Below are positions 63,494 to 64,000 of a stretch of DNA of 64,000 nt, one piece after another. The number at the start of each line of letters is the position of its first letter. The stretch's first letter is position 1. Position numbers and translations under genes: made by a program. Below the pieces are notes generated by a model. It was given only the letters and a program-made list of their open reading frames with translations. It ran no database searches and was not told where the DNA came from. The DNA is from Phenylobacterium koreense. Lineage in GTDB: Bacteria; Pseudomonadota; Alphaproteobacteria; Caulobacterales; Caulobacteraceae. The stretch is from contig NZ_JBEPLU010000002.1 in assembly GCF_040545335.1 (NCBI RefSeq), positions 434,001 through 498,000 of the forward strand, written 5' to 3'.

Positions 63494-64000
63494 TCAGAAC
63501 GTGGTCTTGGCCGAGAGGCTGAAGATCCGGCCGAGCTGGTAGGTGTTCACGTTCACGCGGGCGCCGTCAGTCTCCTGGTACTCCTTGTACTTGCGACCGG
63601 TGAGGTTGCGGGCTTCGAACTTCAGCTCGACTTCGTGGCCGGCCACTTCGATCCCCTGGCGCAGGACCAGATCGAGGCTGAGGCCCGGATATTCGTAGAT
63701 GTCGGGCTGGCCGGTGTTGGCCAGGCCGCGGCTGGTGACCCGCTTGCTGGCGTAGTTGAGCATCAGGGTCTGCTGCGACAGGCCCTTGCTGTCCTCGAAC
63801 CCGATCTCGAGGTTGGCCATATGCCGCGACTGGCCCGTGAGCGGCGCGCCGTCCCGGAAGAAGTCGGTGGCAAGGGTCGAGCTCGAGGCGAAGACCGCGA
63901 CCGAGTCGTCCGCCGACACCTTCAGCTCGGACTTCGAGAAGGTGTAGTTGCCGGCCACCAGCAGGCGCCGGGTCGACCAGAAGTCGCCGCTCAGCCAGTC
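63494..64000 (-). CDS. TonB-dependent receptor, C-terminal part (5' end outside window)
   Basis: The minus-strand frame is open to the window edge, so 168 C-terminal residues are present. They show alternating beta-barrel strands, the FEARNLTGRKYKEYQE motif of TonB-receptor barrels, and a terminal Phe (SLSAKTTF) as required for BAM insertion. The substrate is unknown. Many such receptors occur in Caulobacteraceae. Confidence 0.9.
   Translation of the reverse strand, partial: DWLSGDFWSTRRLLVAGNYTFSKSELKVSADDSVAVFASSSTLATDFFRDGAPLTGQSRHMANLEIGFEDSKGLSQQTLMLNYASKRVTSRGLANTGQPDIYEYPGLSLDLVLRQGIEVAGHEVELKFEARNLTGRKYKEYQETDGARVNVNTYQLGRIFSLSAKTTF

Noticed and set aside
1..64000. CRISPR arrays, prophage, insertion sequences or rRNA
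   Set aside because: No regularly spaced repeats, transposase, integrase or phage structural genes, and no rRNA sequence was seen.

Overview
The window is GC-rich chromosomal DNA of an alphaproteobacterium. The likely family is Caulobacteraceae, perhaps Phenylobacterium or Caulobacter; this is inferred from gene content, not from any search. Supporting signs are an RNase E tail ending in a GWW motif, the mitochondrial-type complex I subunit NDUFA12, a TonB-dependent receptor, the order lepB-rnc-era-recO-parC, an rpoZ-rsh pair, and an ECF sigma factor of the alphaproteobacterial EcfG type. Genes are densely packed, with many 1-4 nt start/stop overlaps. I see no phage, IS element, CRISPR array or rRNA.

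Layout: 1-9.5 kb holds the 3' end of rne, an M48 protease, a DsbA-like lipoprotein, an FAD oxidoreductase, a leftward thiS-thiG-isomerase-SDR operon and a rightward aroQ-accB-accC operon. 9.5-18.3 kb has aat, a DUF2155 protein, NDUFA12, a large NrdJ-derived apparent pseudoenzyme, a pentapeptide-repeat protein, aspS and a serine hydrolase. 18.3-26.8 kb is a conserved leftward block (parC, recO, era, rnc, lepB, then acpS, pdxJ, pyrE) interrupted by an EamA transporter. 26.9-32.4 kb is an accessory stretch (amidase, amidohydrolase, alpha/beta hydrolase, truncated haemoglobin, DUF378, CBS protein) lying between pyrE and rsh. 32.4-42 kb returns to core genes (rsh, rpoZ, HAD, folK, NYN, UDG, GNAT, smpB, dapA, slt). 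42-57 kb has an orphan HWE kinase, AKR, cyclophilin, TetR, a transglutaminase-GNAT fusion, RNA methyltransferases, hrpB, an amino acid permease, an MBL protein and a two-component system. 57.5-64 kb holds stress genes (KGG protein, EgtB-EgtD fusion, EcfG sigma), an M20 peptidase, a DWR-repeat protein, tRNA-Ser(GCT) and a partial TonB receptor.

The main discovery is an apparent general-stress-response (EcfG) network read directly from promoter motifs. Six intergenic sites match GGAAC-N16/17-(C/G)GTT: before ecfG itself (autoregulation), before the uncharacterised DWR-repeat gene, before the DUF378 and CBS genes, and before two stretches that contain no gene but fold into hairpins and share a related 3' module. 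These two stretches (about 29958-30044 and 31393-31495) look like paired, paralogous EcfG-controlled small RNAs flanking a truncated haemoglobin gene that has its own perfect FNR/FixK box. Other notable items are an in-frame EgtB-EgtD ergothioneine fusion, an NrdJ-like protein without visible catalytic motifs, an amidohydrolase lacking the usual HxH motif, and several unusual gene junctions.
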